From positions 124,001 through 188,000 of the forward strand of contig NZ_BMVM01000004.1 in assembly GCF_014650715.1 (NCBI RefSeq): a DNA stretch of 64,000 bases, read 5' to 3'. This DNA is from Streptomyces bluensis (lineage in GTDB: Bacteria > Actinomycetota > Actinomycetes > Streptomycetales > Streptomycetaceae). The position numbers and the translations under genes are program-made. The stretch's first letter is position 1; every line of letters begins with the position of its first letter. This document shows, in pieces, positions 22,611 through 34,885 of the stretch. The notes under the pieces were generated by a model. It worked only from the letters and a program-made list of their open reading frames with translations, searched no databases and was not told where the DNA came from.

Positions 22611-23840
22611 GTGAGCAGCGACCCGTGGGGCCGCGTCGACGAGACGGGGACCGTGTACGTGCGTACGGCCGACGGCGAGCAGGTCGTCGGTTCCTGGCAG
22701 GCCGGCTCTCCCGAGGAGGCGCTGGCCTACTTCGAACGCAAGTACGAGGGACTGGTTGTCGAGATCGGCCTCCTCGAAAAGCGAGTGAAGACCACCGACC
22801 TGTCGGCGAAGGACGCCCAGGCCGCGATCGACCATCTGCGGGAGCAGGTCGACGCGCATCACGCGGTCGGCGACCTGGATGCCCTGCGGACGCGGTTGGA
22901 CAAGCTGGTCGAGGCCGTCGAGGCGCGCCGTGAGGAGCGCAAGGCGCAGCGGGCGAAGCAGTCCGACGAGGCACGGCACGCCAAGGAGGCCCTGGTCACC
23001 GAGGCGGAGGAGCTGGCCCAGTCCGACCAGTGGCGGGCGGCCGGAGAGCGGCTGCGCGCGCTGGTGGACACCTGGAAGGGACTGCCGAGGCTCGACCGCA
23101 AGTCGGACGACGAACTGTGGCACCGCTTCTCGCACGCGCGGTCGGCGTTCTCCAAGCGGCGCAAGGCGCACTTCGCGCAGCTGGACGCGCAGCGCGAGGA
23201 CGCCCGCAGGACGAAGGAGCGGCTGGTCGCCGAGGCCGAGTCCCTGTCGGGCTCGACCGACTGGGGGCCGACGGCGGCCCGCTACCGCGAGCTGATGTCC
23301 GAGTGGAAGGCCGCGGGCCGCGCCCAGCGCGAGCACGAGGACGACCTGTGGAACCGTTTCCGCGGTGCCCAGGACATCTTCTTCGCGGCGCGCAGCTCGG
23401 TGTTCGCGGAGCGTGACGCCGAGCAGGCGGAGAACCTCAAGCTCAAGGAGGAACTGGCCGGGGAGGCGGAGAAGCTGCTGCCGATCACGGACCTGAAGGC
23501 GGCCCGTGCGGCGTTCCGCTCCATCAACGAGCGCTGGGAGGCCATCGGCCACGTCCCGCGGGACGCCCGTCCCAAGGTGGAGGGCCGGATGCACGCTGTG
23601 GAGCGGGCCCTCCAGGAGTCCGAGGAAGCGGAGTGGCGCCGTACGAACCCGGAGGCCCGCGCCCGGGCCGAGGGGCTCACGGGCCAGCTCCAGGCGGCCG
23701 TGGACAAGCTGAAGGGCCAGATCGAGCAGGCGCGGGCCCAGGGCAACAACGCCAGGGCCGACAAGCTCGAAAGGGAGCTGGAGGGCCGCCAGGCACTGCT
23801 GGACCAGGCGCTGAAGGGCCTGCAGGAGTTCGGCGGCTGA
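22611..23840 (+). CDS. DUF349 domain protein, coiled-coil rich
   Basis: 409 aa. GTG start at 22611 with GGAGGAGG 7 nt upstream. Three or more tandem DUF349 helical units are visible as recurring W-x-A-x-G-R and (L/W)WxRFRxA patterns, for example ELWHRFSHARSAFSKRRKAHF and DLWNRFRGAQDIFFAARSS. The C-terminal third is a charged coiled coil (KLKGQIEQARAQG). Function is unknown; position next to relA is a conserved streptomycete arrangement. It converges on relA with a strong terminator between them. Confidence 0.88.
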   Translation: MSSDPWGRVDETGTVYVRTADGEQVVGSWQAGSPEEALAYFERKYEGLVVEIGLLEKRVKTTDLSAKDAQAAIDHLREQVDAHHAVGDLDALRTRLDKLVEAVEARREERKAQRAKQSDEARHAKEALVTEAEELAQSDQWRAAGERLRALVDTWKGLPRLDRKSDDELWHRFSHARSAFSKRRKAHFAQLDAQREDARRTKERLVAEAESLSGSTDWGPTAARYRELMSEWKAAGRAQREHEDDLWNRFRGAQDIFFAARSSVFAERDAEQAENLKLKEELAGEAEKLLPITDLKAARAAFRSINERWEAIGHVPRDARPKVEGRMHAVERALQESEEAEWRRTNPEARARAEGLTGQLQAAVDKLKGQIEQARAQGNNARADKLERELEGRQALLDQALKGLQEFGG

Positions 23841-23873
23841 ACAAGGCTGACAGGGCTGACAGAGCTCTCGCCG

Positions 23874-23925
23874 CGCATACGAAGGGGCTCCCGTACACAC
23901 ACGTACGGGAGCCCCTTCGTATGCG
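23874..23925. terminator. Bidirectional terminator with a perfect 23-bp stem
   Basis: The arms at 23874-23896 and 23903-23925 are perfectly complementary, with the 6-nt loop ACACAC. The structure lies between the converging DUF349 and relA genes, 33 bp after one stop and 17 bp after the other, so it can serve both strands. Confidence 0.92.
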
Positions 23926-23942
23926 CCCCTGCGCGGCGCAGG

Positions 23943-26477
<2,535 letters not shown>

Positions 26478-26593
26478 GAGGACTCCTCGTGCGCGATCCG
26501 GGTCCCCCGGCAGGCTCCGGAGACCCCATGGTAGCGATCCTCGGCTCCCCGCTCGCCTTCGGCCGGTGAGACGGGCCGCTACCCGAGCAACGC

Positions 26594-26631
26594 ACGAGGC
26601 GGGCGCCGGATTCCTCCGGTGCCCGCCTCGT
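26594..26631 (-). terminator. Terminator between apt and relA
   Basis: 17-bp stem (ACGAGGCGGGCGCCGGA and its complement with one G-U pair) around a TTCC loop. It sits about 50 bp after the apt stop and before the relA start, separating the two units on the minus strand. Confidence 0.82.
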
Positions 26632-26681
26632 CGGTGTCGTACGGATGGCGCAGGGCTTTCGTCCGCCTGTCGTGGCGGTGC

Positions 26682-27230
26682 TCAGACCTGGAGCAGCGCC
26701 TCCAGTGGGGCGCCTCCCAGGGCCGGCTCCAGGCGGGCGCGGCCACCCAGGAAGCCGAGCTCCATCAGTACGGAGACCCCCGCGATCTCGGCTCCCGCCC
26801 GGCGTATCAGCTGGACGGAGGCCTCGGCGGTGCCGCCGGTGGCGAGGACGTCGTCGATCACCATGACGCGGTCGTGCCGCGACAGGTCCTCGGCGTGCAC
26901 CTCGATCTCCGCGGAGCCGTACTCCAGGTCGTAGGCCTGGCCGAGGGTCGCTCCGGGGAGCTTGCCCGCCTTGCGTACGGGGACGAAGCCGACTCCCGAG
27001 CGCACCGCTACGGGTGCGCCGAGGATGAAGCCGCGGGCCTCCAGGCCGACGATCTTCGTGGCGCCGTGGCGGACGACGAGTTCCGCGAGCGCGTCGGTGA
27101 GGGCGGTGAACGCCACCGGGTCGGCCAGCAGCGGGGTGATGTCCTTGAACATCACGCCCGGCTCGGGGTGGTCGGGGATGTCGCGGATGCGGCTGAGCAG
27201 CAGCGTCGTGATCTCGGAGAGCTCGGTCAT
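26682..27230 (-). CDS. apt: Adenine phosphoribosyltransferase
   Basis: 182 aa from the ATG at 27230, which overlaps the secF stop as ATGA. It salvages adenine to AMP with PRPP. The PRPP-binding motif VMVIDDVLATGGTAEAS is clear, as are FKDITPLLADP and GLEARGFILGAPVA near the N-terminus. An apt-relA adjacency is widely conserved in actinomycetes, though the hairpin between them implies separate regulation here. Confidence 0.96.
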   Translation of the reverse strand: MTELSEITTLLLSRIRDIPDHPEPGVMFKDITPLLADPVAFTALTDALAELVVRHGATKIVGLEARGFILGAPVAVRSGVGFVPVRKAGKLPGATLGQAYDLEYGSAEIEVHAEDLSRHDRVMVIDDVLATGGTAEASVQLIRRAGAEIAGVSVLMELGFLGGRARLEPALGGAPLEALLQV

Positions 27231-28339
27231 CGGCGCTTCCCCGAGGGTCGGCCACGACCCCGGTTGCGGGACGCGGGCTGGTGGCGCGGGCCGACGACCG
27301 CGGGGGCCGCGTCCTCCGGCTCGTCGCCGTACTCCTCGTCGTCGCCCTGCTCCTGAGCGGGCTCGCCCTGGGCGGCCTGGGCGCGCTTGGCCAGGACGCG
27401 CTTCTTCAGGGCCTTCATCTGCGGCTCGCGCTCCTTGAGGTCGGCGACGAGCGGGGTGGCGATGAAGATCGAGGAGTACGCACCGGCGGCCAAGCCGACG
27501 AACAGCGAGAGCGAGATGTCGTTGAGCATGCCCGCGCCGAGGACACCGCCGCCGATGAACAACAGGCCCGCCACTGGCAGCAGCGCGACCACCGTGGTGT
27601 TGATCGAACGCACCAGGGTGCTGTTGATCGAGCGGTTGGCGACCTCGCCGTAGGTCCAGCGGGTCTGCTTGGTGATGTCCTTCGTCTGCTCCTTGAGGCT
27701 GTCGAAGACGACGACCGTGTCGTAGAGCGAGTAGCCGAGGATCGTCAGCAGACCGATCACCGTGCCCGGCGTGACCTCGAAGCCGACGAGGGCGTAGATG
27801 CCGACCGTGATCGTGATGTCGTGGATCAGGGCGACGAACGCGGCGATGGCCATGCGCCACTCGAACGCGATCGCCAGGTAGATCACCACGAGGACCATGA
27901 AGATCGCGAGGCCCTGCCAGGCCTTGTTGGCGATCTGGTCACCCCAGCTGGGGCCGACCAGGTCGGCGTTGATCTTCTCCGAGTCGACCTTCAGGTCCTT
28001 GGCCAGCTGTTCCTTGACCGCGTCGGACTTGCCGGTGTCGACGCCGGAGATCTGGATGCGCATACCGCCCGTGCCGAGCTCCTGCACGATCGCGTCGTGC
28101 CCGGCCGCCTCTTCGGCGTATGTCTGGGTCTGGGCGACCGAGACGCTGGTCTTCGGGGTGGTGAAGACGGCGCCGCCCTGGAACTCGATGCCCATGTTCA
28201 GGCCGCGCACCGTCAGGCCGAGGATGGCCGTGATGGTGATCAGGATGGAGATGCCGTACCAGAGCTTGCGGTTGCCGACGAAGTCGTAGCCGACCTCGCC
28301 GCGGTGGAGTCGGGCGCCGAGGTTGCCGAGTTTCGACAT
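27227..28339 (-). CDS. secF: Protein translocase subunit SecF
   Basis: 370 aa from the ATG at 28339 with GAAGGAGG 6 nt upstream. SecF works with SecD using proton-motive force to aid late steps of Sec export. It has six membrane helices and a large loop after the first; the motifs LTVRGLNMGIEFQGGAVF and GYSLYDTVVVFDSLKEQT are family signatures. The C-terminal tail is charged (EPAQEQGDDEEYGDEPED) and then basic. Only one base separates it from the secD stop. Confidence 0.96.
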   Translation of the reverse strand: MSKLGNLGARLHRGEVGYDFVGNRKLWYGISILITITAILGLTVRGLNMGIEFQGGAVFTTPKTSVSVAQTQTYAEEAAGHDAIVQELGTGGMRIQISGVDTGKSDAVKEQLAKDLKVDSEKINADLVGPSWGDQIANKAWQGLAIFMVLVVIYLAIAFEWRMAIAAFVALIHDITITVGIYALVGFEVTPGTVIGLLTILGYSLYDTVVVFDSLKEQTKDITKQTRWTYGEVANRSINSTLVRSINTTVVALLPVAGLLFIGGGVLGAGMLNDISLSLFVGLAAGAYSSIFIATPLVADLKEREPQMKALKKRVLAKRAQAAQGEPAQEQGDDEEYGDEPEDAAPAVVGPRHQPASRNRGRGRPSGKRR

Positions 28340-28340
28340 C

Positions 28341-30101
28341 TCAGGCCTCCTTCGGGTCGACGGGGACGGCGGGACGGCGGGTGCGGCGCAGCGGTGGCTG
28401 GGCACCCAGTCGCTTCGGGTCGAGGCCGGACCAGCTGTGGCCGTTCGCGAAGAACTTCCTGCGGGCGAGGAGCGTCAGCAGCGGCTTGGTGAAGAGGAAC
28501 ACCACGACCACGTCGAGCAGGGTGGTCAGACCGAGCGTGAACGCGAAGCCCTGGACCTTGCCGACGGTGACGACGAACAGCACCGCGGCGGCGAGGAACG
28601 ACACGAAGTCGGAGACCAGGATGGTGCGCCGCGCTCGCGGCCAGGCCCGCTCGACGGCGGGGCGGAGCGAGCGGCCCTCGCGGATCTCGTCGCGGACGCG
28701 TTCGAAGTACACGATGAACGAGTCCGCTGTGATGCCGATCGCGACGATGGCACCGCAGACCGCCGGCAGGTTCAGCGCGAAGCCGATGGTCGGGCCCAGC
28801 AGAGACATGATCACGTAGGTCAGGGCCGCGGAGATCAGCAGCGAGGCGATGGCGATGAGCGACAGACCGCGGTAGTAGACGACCAGGTACAGCACGACCA
28901 GCCCGAGGCCGATGGCGCCGGCGATCAGACCGGCGTGCAGCTGCTCGCCACCGAGCGCGGCGGTGACGGTCGTGACGCTCGCTTCCTTGAAGGTGAGCGG
29001 GAGCGCGCCGTACGACAGCATGTTCGCGAGGCCCTGGGCCTCCTCCTGGGTGAAGCTGCCGGAGATCTCGGCGTTGCCACCGGTGATCGACTGGTTGACG
29101 TACGGGTCGGAGACGACGTCGCCGTCGAGGACGATCGCGAACTGGTTCTGCGGGGACTGGTTCTTGGCGAGCTGGCCGGTGATGTCGGCGAACTTCTTGG
29201 CACCGCCGGACGTGAACTTCATGGTGACTTTCCAGCCCGCGGCACTCTGGGTGTCGAAGACCGCCTGAGCCTTTTCGACGTCCGTGCCGTCGACCCCAGC
29301 AGGGCCGAGGATGTACTTCTGCCACTGCTTCTGGGAGTTCTGGCCGCAGGCGAGGATGGTGTCGCTGGGCTTGGCTCCGTCACCGGCCTTGGCGCGCTGT
29401 GCCGGCTTGGTGCAGTCGAGCGCGGCGTACTCGGCCTGGAGCTTGGCCGTCGCGTCGTCGGCCCCGCCGGGGCTCCCGGACGGGGAGGCGCCGGCGCTCG
29501 TGGAGGCCGAGCCGCTCGGCGTGGGGTCGGCCTTCAGCGCGTCGGTGACCGCGCGGCCCTGCGAGGTGGCGGAGGAGGACGGTGTGGCGGAGGAGGACGA
29601 GGTCGCCTTCTCCTTGTCGCTGGCCTTGTCGGAGGGCGACGCGCTCGGGGAGCCGCTGGGGCTGGCGCTCGGGCTGGGGGTCGCGCCGGTGCCGGACACC
29701 TCCGTGGTCAGGACCGGGCGGAAGTAGAGCTTGGCGGTGGTGCCGACCTGTTCCCGGGCCTGCTGGGAGTTCGTGCCCTTGGGGATGTTGACGATGATGT
29801 TTTCCCGGCCCTGTGTCTGTACCTCAGCCTCGGAGACACCCAGACCATTGACACGGCGCTCCATGATGGAGACCGCGGTGTCCATGTTCGTCTTGTTGAT
29901 CGCATTGGGCTGACCCGGCTCATTGACCGCCGTCAGCGTGATGCTGGTGCCCCCGGCGAGGTCGATGCCGAGACGCGGAGTGGTGTGTCCGGAGAGGAAC
30001 ATTCCCCCGGTGAGCGCCACGATGGCGATCAGGATGAGGACGAGTGCGCGGCCTGGTTTGCTCTGGGCGCTCGCGCTCCGGCCCTTCTTCGGTGCTGCCA
30101 C
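28341..30101 (-). CDS. secD: Protein translocase subunit SecD with a Ser/Pro/Gly-rich insert
   Basis: 586 aa. The N-terminal helix at about 18-38 is followed by the conserved RLGIDLAGGTSITL. A low-complexity Ser/Pro/Ala/Thr/Gly segment spans roughly residues 137-217, inside the extracytoplasmic P1 region, and makes the protein longer than many SecD proteins. The C-terminal half has five helices (LVVLYLVVYYRGLSLIAIAS, GIGITADSFIVYFERVRDEI-like). It partners SecF, encoded directly after. Confidence 0.96.
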   Translation of the reverse strand: MAAPKKGRSASAQSKPGRALVLILIAIVALTGGMFLSGHTTPRLGIDLAGGTSITLTAVNEPGQPNAINKTNMDTAVSIMERRVNGLGVSEAEVQTQGRENIIVNIPKGTNSQQAREQVGTTAKLYFRPVLTTEVSGTGATPSPSASPSGSPSASPSDKASDKEKATSSSSATPSSSATSQGRAVTDALKADPTPSGSASTSAGASPSGSPGGADDATAKLQAEYAALDCTKPAQRAKAGDGAKPSDTILACGQNSQKQWQKYILGPAGVDGTDVEKAQAVFDTQSAAGWKVTMKFTSGGAKKFADITGQLAKNQSPQNQFAIVLDGDVVSDPYVNQSITGGNAEISGSFTQEEAQGLANMLSYGALPLTFKEASVTTVTAALGGEQLHAGLIAGAIGLGLVVLYLVVYYRGLSLIAIASLLISAALTYVIMSLLGPTIGFALNLPAVCGAIVAIGITADSFIVYFERVRDEIREGRSLRPAVERAWPRARRTILVSDFVSFLAAAVLFVVTVGKVQGFAFTLGLTTLLDVVVVFLFTKPLLTLLARRKFFANGHSWSGLDPKRLGAQPPLRRTRRPAVPVDPKEA

Positions 30102-30243
30102 CTTCTCGTAACTCCCTCTCGGGCCGCCTCAGCGCCGGTCGAGCGGGCGGGCGGCCATGACATGGTCTCGGATCCGTGCGGGACGGCACGACCGGGGGGG
30201 TGGCGCGGCACGAGCTGGTCGCGCCGCGCCCCCGGGAACGTGA

Positions 30244-30762
30244 CTACTTCGCGTCGGACTCGCCGTCGGTCTTCTTCGGCTCCGCGTCCTCGGCCTTCTT
30301 CGGCTCCGTGTCGTCGGCCTTCGCCTCGGCGGGCTTGTCGGCCGCGTCGTCGTCCGCGTCCTTCTTACCAAGGTCGATGGGCTTGTCGTCGGAGGCGACG
30401 GAAGCGTCGGCGGCGGGCTCGTCGGTCTCGGTGAGAGAGGAGGCGTCGTCCGGCACGATGTCGGACTTCAGGTCGTGCTCGATGCCGTGGACGATGCGGT
30501 TGTACTCGTCGTCGGAGAGGACGGCGCCGATCGCGTTCTTCGCGAAGAGCAGTTCCACGCCCGGTCCGGCGTCGAGGAGGACCGTGTCGTCGTTGACCTC
30601 CTTCACCGTCGCGTACATGCCCCCGATGGTGCGGACGCCACTGCCGGGCTGCATTTGGTTCCGCATGTCGACGGCCTGCTGCTGCTTCTTCTTGGCCGAC
30701 CGGGTCATCAGGAACATGGCCCCGATGAGCACGATGAACGGGAGGAGGGTCACGAGACTCAC
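30244..30762 (-). CDS. yajC: Preprotein translocase subunit YajC with acidic/lysine-rich tail
   Basis: 172 aa, GTG start with AAGGAAG upstream. One membrane helix (about 5-20) is followed by the short basic and MQPGSGVRTIGGMYATV core usual for YajC, which associates with SecDF. Residues 104-172 are an added low-complexity tail of Asp, Lys, Ala and Glu, well beyond the roughly 100-residue family core. It is upstream of secD in the same orientation, as in most actinomycetes. Confidence 0.93.
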   Translation of the reverse strand: MSLVTLLPFIVLIGAMFLMTRSAKKKQQQAVDMRNQMQPGSGVRTIGGMYATVKEVNDDTVLLDAGPGVELLFAKNAIGAVLSDDEYNRIVHGIEHDLKSDIVPDDASSLTETDEPAADASVASDDKPIDLGKKDADDDAADKPAEAKADDTEPKKAEDAEPKKTDGESDAK

Positions 30763-30926
30763 GGGTGGGAACTTCCTTCACACGACCGCATTGGTGAGCG
30801 GCCTGATGGTTGGGGGTATGGGTGCCGCCGACGAAGGCGGCATCGGCGGAGTCTAAGGGAGTCCGCGCGCAAGGAACAACGCCCAGCATCGCACCGGGGT
30901 TCCTGACCCGGCCAATGCCCGCGCCG

Positions 30927-31997
30927 TCACGCCCCGAACAAGTCTTGTTGTCCGTTTCCCCCGGTGGTCGCGCGGGGCGGGGTGAGGCCGAGGTGGGCCC
31001 ATGCCGCGGGGGTCGCGACCCGGCCGCGCGGGGTGCGGGCGAGCAGTCCCTCGCGGACGAGGAAGGGCTCGGCGACCTCCTCGACCGTCTCGCGCTCCTC
31101 CCCCACCGCGACGGCGAGCGTGGACAGGCCGACGGGGCCGCCGCCGAACAGCTTCAGCAGGGCCTCCAGCACGGCGCGGTCGAGGCGGTCGAGTCCGCGG
31201 GCGTCGACCTCGTAGACGGCGAGGGCGGCCCCGGCGATGTCTCTGGTGATGACTCCGTCGGCCTTGACCTGCGCGTAGTCCCGCACCCGGCGCAGCAGGC
31301 GGTTGGCGATACGGGGCGTGCCCCGGGAGCGGCCCGCGATCTCGGCGGCGCCCTCGGCCTCGATCCCGACGTCCAGCAGGTGTGCGGAGCGGTGGATGAC
31401 GCGCTCCAGTTCGGCGGGCTCGTAGAACTCCATGTGCGCGGTGAAGCCGAAGCGGTCGCGCAGTGGGGGCGGGAGCAGGCCCGCGCGCGTGGTGGCGCCG
31501 ACCAGGGTGAACGGTGGCAGTTCGAGAGGGATGGCGGTGGCGCCCGGGCCCTTGCCGACGATGACGTCGACGCGGAAGTCCTCCATCGCCATGTAGAGCA
31601 TCTCCTCGGCGGGACGGGACATGCGGTGGATCTCGTCGAGGAACAGGACCTCGCCCTCCTGGAGCGAGGACAGGATCGCGGCCAGGTCGCCCGCGTGCTG
31701 GATGGCGGGGCCGCTGGTGATGCGGATGGGGGCGCCCATCTCGGCCGCGATGATCATCGACAGGGTGGTCTTGCCGAGGCCCGGTGCACCGGAGAGGAGG
31801 ACGTGGTCGGCGGTCGCCCCACGCGCGCGTGCCGCCCGCAGCACGAGGTCGAGCTGCTCGCGGACCTTCTCCTGGCCGATGAACTCGTCCAGGTCCTTGG
31901 GGCGCAGGGCGGCTTCGACGGCCTGGTCCTCACGGTCGGCGACAGAGCCCACCAGCCGCTCGGGGGCGGTGGCGTCGGTCGTGTCGTCCCAGTTCAT
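30927..31997 (-). CDS. ruvB: Holliday junction branch migration ATPase RuvB
   Basis: 356 aa. AAA+ motor that drives branch migration with RuvA. It has Walker [13 protein letters not shown], Walker [16 protein letters not shown], the sensor region [19 protein letters not shown] and the winged-helix C-terminus ([17 protein letters not shown]). It is the last gene of ruvC-ruvA-ruvB. Its start lies about 100 bp after the ruvA stop. Confidence 0.98.
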   Translation of the reverse strand: MNWDDTTDATAPERLVGSVADREDQAVEAALRPKDLDEFIGQEKVREQLDLVLRAARARGATADHVLLSGAPGLGKTTLSMIIAAEMGAPIRITSGPAIQHAGDLAAILSSLQEGEVLFLDEIHRMSRPAEEMLYMAMEDFRVDVIVGKGPGATAIPLELPPFTLVGATTRAGLLPPPLRDRFGFTAHMEFYEPAELERVIHRSAHLLDVGIEAEGAAEIAGRSRGTPRIANRLLRRVRDYAQVKADGVITRDIAGAALAVYEVDARGLDRLDRAVLEALLKLFGGGPVGLSTLAVAVGEERETVEEVAEPFLVREGLLARTPRGRVATPAAWAHLGLTPPRATTGGNGQQDLFGA

Positions 31998-32099
31998 TGC
32001 TGTGCCTCGCGGGTCGGTCGCGGTCGGATGGGTCGTGCGGTGCCTGGTCGCCGTACGGGCGCTTCGTCAGGGGGCGGGCTTGCGTGGCCTGCGAGCCGG

Positions 32100-32708
32100 T
32101 CAGCGGGCTCTGTTGAGGGTCTGCAGGGCGGCCTTCAGCAGGTGACCCACCTGGGGTGTGCCCTCGGTGGCCTCGGCCTGGGGGGTGACGGCCGCCACGG
32201 CCTCGTCGGCGTCGCGGGTCGCGTACCCGAGGCCGATCAGGGCCGCGTGCAGTTGGTCGCGCCAGCCGACGCTCACCGGGGCGCCCACGCCCGTGCCGGT
32301 GCCGGTCGGCTCGCCCAGGCGGTCCTTGAGCTCCAGAAGGAGTTTCTGGGCGCCCTTCTTGCCGATCCCGGGGACGGCGGTGAGCGCCTTCTCGTCGCCG
32401 GTCGACACCGCGCGGCGCAGCGCGTCGGGGGCGTGCACCGCCAGCATCGCCTGGGCCAGACGGGGGCCCACACCGCTCGCGGTCTGCAGCAGTTCGAAGA
32501 CCTGGCGCTCGTCGTCGTCCGCGAAGCCGTACAGGGTCAGCGAGTCCTCCCGTACGACGAGGGAGGTGGCGAGCTTGGCCGGCCGGCCCATGCGCAGCCC
32601 GGACAGTGTGCCCGGTGTGCACTGGACGGCGATGCCGATGCCGCCCACCTCGACCACGGCGGAGTCGGGAGCGAGAGCGGCGACCGGGCCGCTGACGAAG
32701 GCGATCAT
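32100..32708 (-). CDS. ruvA: Holliday junction DNA helicase subunit RuvA
   Basis: 202 aa from the ATG at 32708, overlapping the ruvC stop by ATGA. RuvA binds four-way junctions as a tetramer and loads RuvB. The N-terminal OB fold ([21 protein letters not shown]) is followed by helix-hairpin-helix motifs ([34 protein letters not shown]) and the short RuvB-binding C-terminal domain ([16 protein letters not shown]). Confidence 0.97.
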   Translation of the reverse strand: MIAFVSGPVAALAPDSAVVEVGGIGIAVQCTPGTLSGLRMGRPAKLATSLVVREDSLTLYGFADDDERQVFELLQTASGVGPRLAQAMLAVHAPDALRRAVSTGDEKALTAVPGIGKKGAQKLLLELKDRLGEPTGTGTGVGAPVSVGWRDQLHAALIGLGYATRDADEAVAAVTPQAEATEGTPQVGHLLKAALQTLNRAR

Positions 32709-33235
32709 GAGGTGCGGCCTTTCGATGCGTGCAGGGCGACGGCTTGCTGGAGCCGGTTCTGGGCGGGGGCGCGCCAGATGTGGCAGATGGCGAGTGCGAG
32801 GGCGTCGGCGGCGTCGGCGGGTTTCGGGGGTGCGCCGAGCCGCAGCAGCCGGGTGACCATGGCGCCGACCTGGGCCTTGTCGGCGCGGCCGCTGCCGGTG
32901 ACGGCAGCCTTGACCTCGCTGGGGGTGTGCAGGGCGACGGGTATGCCACGGCGGGCTGCGCAGAGCGTGGCGATGGCGCTGGCCTGGGCGGTGCCCATGA
33001 CCGTCCGTACGTTGTGCTGGCTGAACACCCGTTCCACGGCGACGAATTCGGGCTTGTGGTCGTCCAGCCACTGCTCGATGCCCTGCTCGATGGCGACGAG
33101 ACGGTGCCCCAACTCGGCGTCCGCGGGCGTCCGTACGACACCGACGCCGAGCATGGTCAACGGCCGCCCTGCGACGCCCTCCACGACCCCGACACCGCAT
33201 CGGGTCAGTCCTGGGTCCACCCCCAGTACGCGCAC
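32705..33235 (-). CDS. ruvC: Crossover junction endodeoxyribonuclease RuvC
   Basis: 176 aa, first gene of ruvCAB. It resolves Holliday junctions. RNase H-like acidic residues are visible in [27 protein letters not shown] and the C-terminal [13 protein letters not shown]. The start at 33235 lies about 145 bp after the hairpin that ends the upstream YebC gene, so the ruv operon likely has its own promoter in that gap. Confidence 0.97.
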   Translation of the reverse strand: MRVLGVDPGLTRCGVGVVEGVAGRPLTMLGVGVVRTPADAELGHRLVAIEQGIEQWLDDHKPEFVAVERVFSQHNVRTVMGTAQASAIATLCAARRGIPVALHTPSEVKAAVTGSGRADKAQVGAMVTRLLRLGAPPKPADAADALALAICHIWRAPAQNRLQQAVALHASKGRTS

Positions 33236-33379
33236 CCGCCCCTCCCCTCCTCGCGGCTGGACCGCCGCCGCTCTCGCGGAACCTGGCCGAGCACCGCCGG
33301 GGTTCCTCAGCTGCCGGTCGCGGTCCGCGGACGGTGATCTTTGACTTCACGCCAGGCTATCCGCTGCCACCGACAACGG

Positions 33380-33415
33380 CGGCGGGCCGGTAGGACGTGT
33401 CCCACCGGCCCGCCG
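33380..33415 (-). terminator. Terminator between the YebC family gene and ruvC
   Basis: Arms CGGCGGGCCGGTAGGA (33380-33395) and its near-complement at 33400-33415 pair over 16 bp with one mismatch and a 4-nt loop. It follows the YebC gene stop by 36 bp on the minus strand. Confidence 0.82.
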
Positions 33416-33451
33416 ATACCGCCGCTCAGCTCGCGGCAGCGTTATGCGTCG

Positions 33452-34204
33452 TCATGCGTCGACCTTCGCCATGACGTCGTCGCTCACGTCGAAGTTGGCG
33501 AAGACGTTCTGCACGTCGTCGCTGTCCTCCAGGGCGTCGATGAGCTTGAAGATCTTCTTGGCGCCCTCCTCGTCCAGCTCGACCTGCATGGTCGGGACGA
33601 AGTTGGCCTCGGCCGAGTCGTAGTCGATCCCGGCCTCCTGGAGGGCGGTGCGGACCGCGACCAGGTCGGTGGCCTCGCTGAGCACCTCGAAGGACTCGCC
33701 GAGGTCGTTGACCTCCTCGGCGCCCGCGTCGAGGACGGCACCGAGGACGTCGTCCTCGGTCAGTTCGCCCTTGGGGACGATCACGACGCCCTTGCGGTTG
33801 AAGAGGTACGAGACGGAGCCCGGGTCGGCCATCGAGCCGCCGTTGCGGGTCATGGCGACGCGGACGTCGGAGGCGGCGCGGTTGCGGTTGTCGGTGAGGC
33901 ATTCGATGAGCACCGCGACACCGTTCGGGCCGTAGCCCTCGTACATGATGGTTTCGTAGTCGGCGCCACCGGCTTCAAGACCGCCACCGCGCTTGATCGC
34001 GGAGTCGATGTTCTTGTTCGGAACCGACTGCTTCTTCGCCTTCTGTACGGCGTCGTACAGCGTCGGATTACCGTCCAGGTCCACGCCGCCCATACGCGCC
34101 GCGACCTCGATGTTCTTGATCAGCTTCGCGAAGAGCTTGCCGCGCTTGGCGTCGATCACGGCCTTCTTGTGCTTCGTCGTGGCCCATTTAGAGTGGCCGG
34201 ACAT
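33452..34204 (-). CDS. YebC/PmpR family DNA-binding transcriptional regulator (TACO1-like)
   Basis: 250 aa. The N-terminus [25 protein letters not shown] and the acidic segment [23 protein letters not shown] are diagnostic for the YebC/TACO1 family. Members are reported either as regulators or as factors relieving ribosome stalling on proline stretches. The latter would suit a proteome with so many proline-rich tails, but this is inference. It lies between pdxT and ruvC, as is usual in actinomycetes. Confidence 0.96.
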   Translation of the reverse strand: MSGHSKWATTKHKKAVIDAKRGKLFAKLIKNIEVAARMGGVDLDGNPTLYDAVQKAKKQSVPNKNIDSAIKRGGGLEAGGADYETIMYEGYGPNGVAVLIECLTDNRNRAASDVRVAMTRNGGSMADPGSVSYLFNRKGVVIVPKGELTEDDVLGAVLDAGAEEVNDLGESFEVLSEATDLVAVRTALQEAGIDYDSAEANFVPTMQVELDEEGAKKIFKLIDALEDSDDVQNVFANFDVSDDVMAKVDA

Positions 34205-34279
34205 CTGCCTGTCTCCTTCGCGTAACCCATCCTGAACGAACGCCCCCAGCCTCAGGACCCAGGGGGACCCTTCGAGATC

Positions 34280-34885
34280 CTACAAGGCGTCCGCTGTCCG
34301 GTTCCCGCGCACCATCTCGACGAACAGGGCGTGCAAACGGTGGTCGCCGGTCAGTTCCGGGTGGAACGACGTGGCGAGCGCGTTGCCCTGGCGTACCGCG
34401 ACGATGTGGCCGTCGTGCTCGGCGAGCACCTCGGTCTCGGCACCGACGGACTCGACCCAGGGGGCCCGGATGAAGACGCCCTCTACAGGATCGCCCTCGA
34501 CGCCCCGTACGTCGACCGCCGCTTCGAAGGACTCGTTCTGCCGTCCGAAGGCGTTGCGGCGCACGATCATGTCGATGCCGCCGATGGTCTCCTGGCCCGA
34601 GCGCGGGTCGAGGATCTTGTCGGCGAGCATGATCATGCCGGCGCAGGTGCCGTAGACGGGCATGCCGTCGCGCACGCGCGCGCGGAGGGGCTCCATCACT
34701 CCGAAGAGGATGGCCAGCTTGGAGATCGTGGTGGACTCTCCGCCGGGGATGACGAGGCCGTCCACCTCGGCGAGCTCTTCGGGGCGCCGTACCGGCCTGG
34801 CCACGGCGTCGGCCGCGGCCAGGGCGATGAGATGCTCCCGTACGTCGCCCTGGAGTGCGAGCACTCCGACTACGGGAGTGGTCAT
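34280..34885 (-). CDS. pdxT: Pyridoxal 5'-phosphate synthase glutaminase subunit PdxT
   Basis: 201 aa from the ATG at 34885, whose first base is the last base of the pdxS stop (TAATG). It hydrolyses glutamine and feeds ammonia to PdxS. The class I amidotransferase triad is visible: Cys in [11 protein letters not shown] and His/Glu in [11 protein letters not shown], with the oxyanion loop in [10 protein letters not shown]. Confidence 0.97.
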   Translation of the reverse strand: MTTPVVGVLALQGDVREHLIALAAADAVARPVRRPEELAEVDGLVIPGGESTTISKLAILFGVMEPLRARVRDGMPVYGTCAGMIMLADKILDPRSGQETIGGIDMIVRRNAFGRQNESFEAAVDVRGVEGDPVEGVFIRAPWVESVGAETEVLAEHDGHIVAVRQGNALATSFHPELTGDHRLHALFVEMVRGNRTADAL

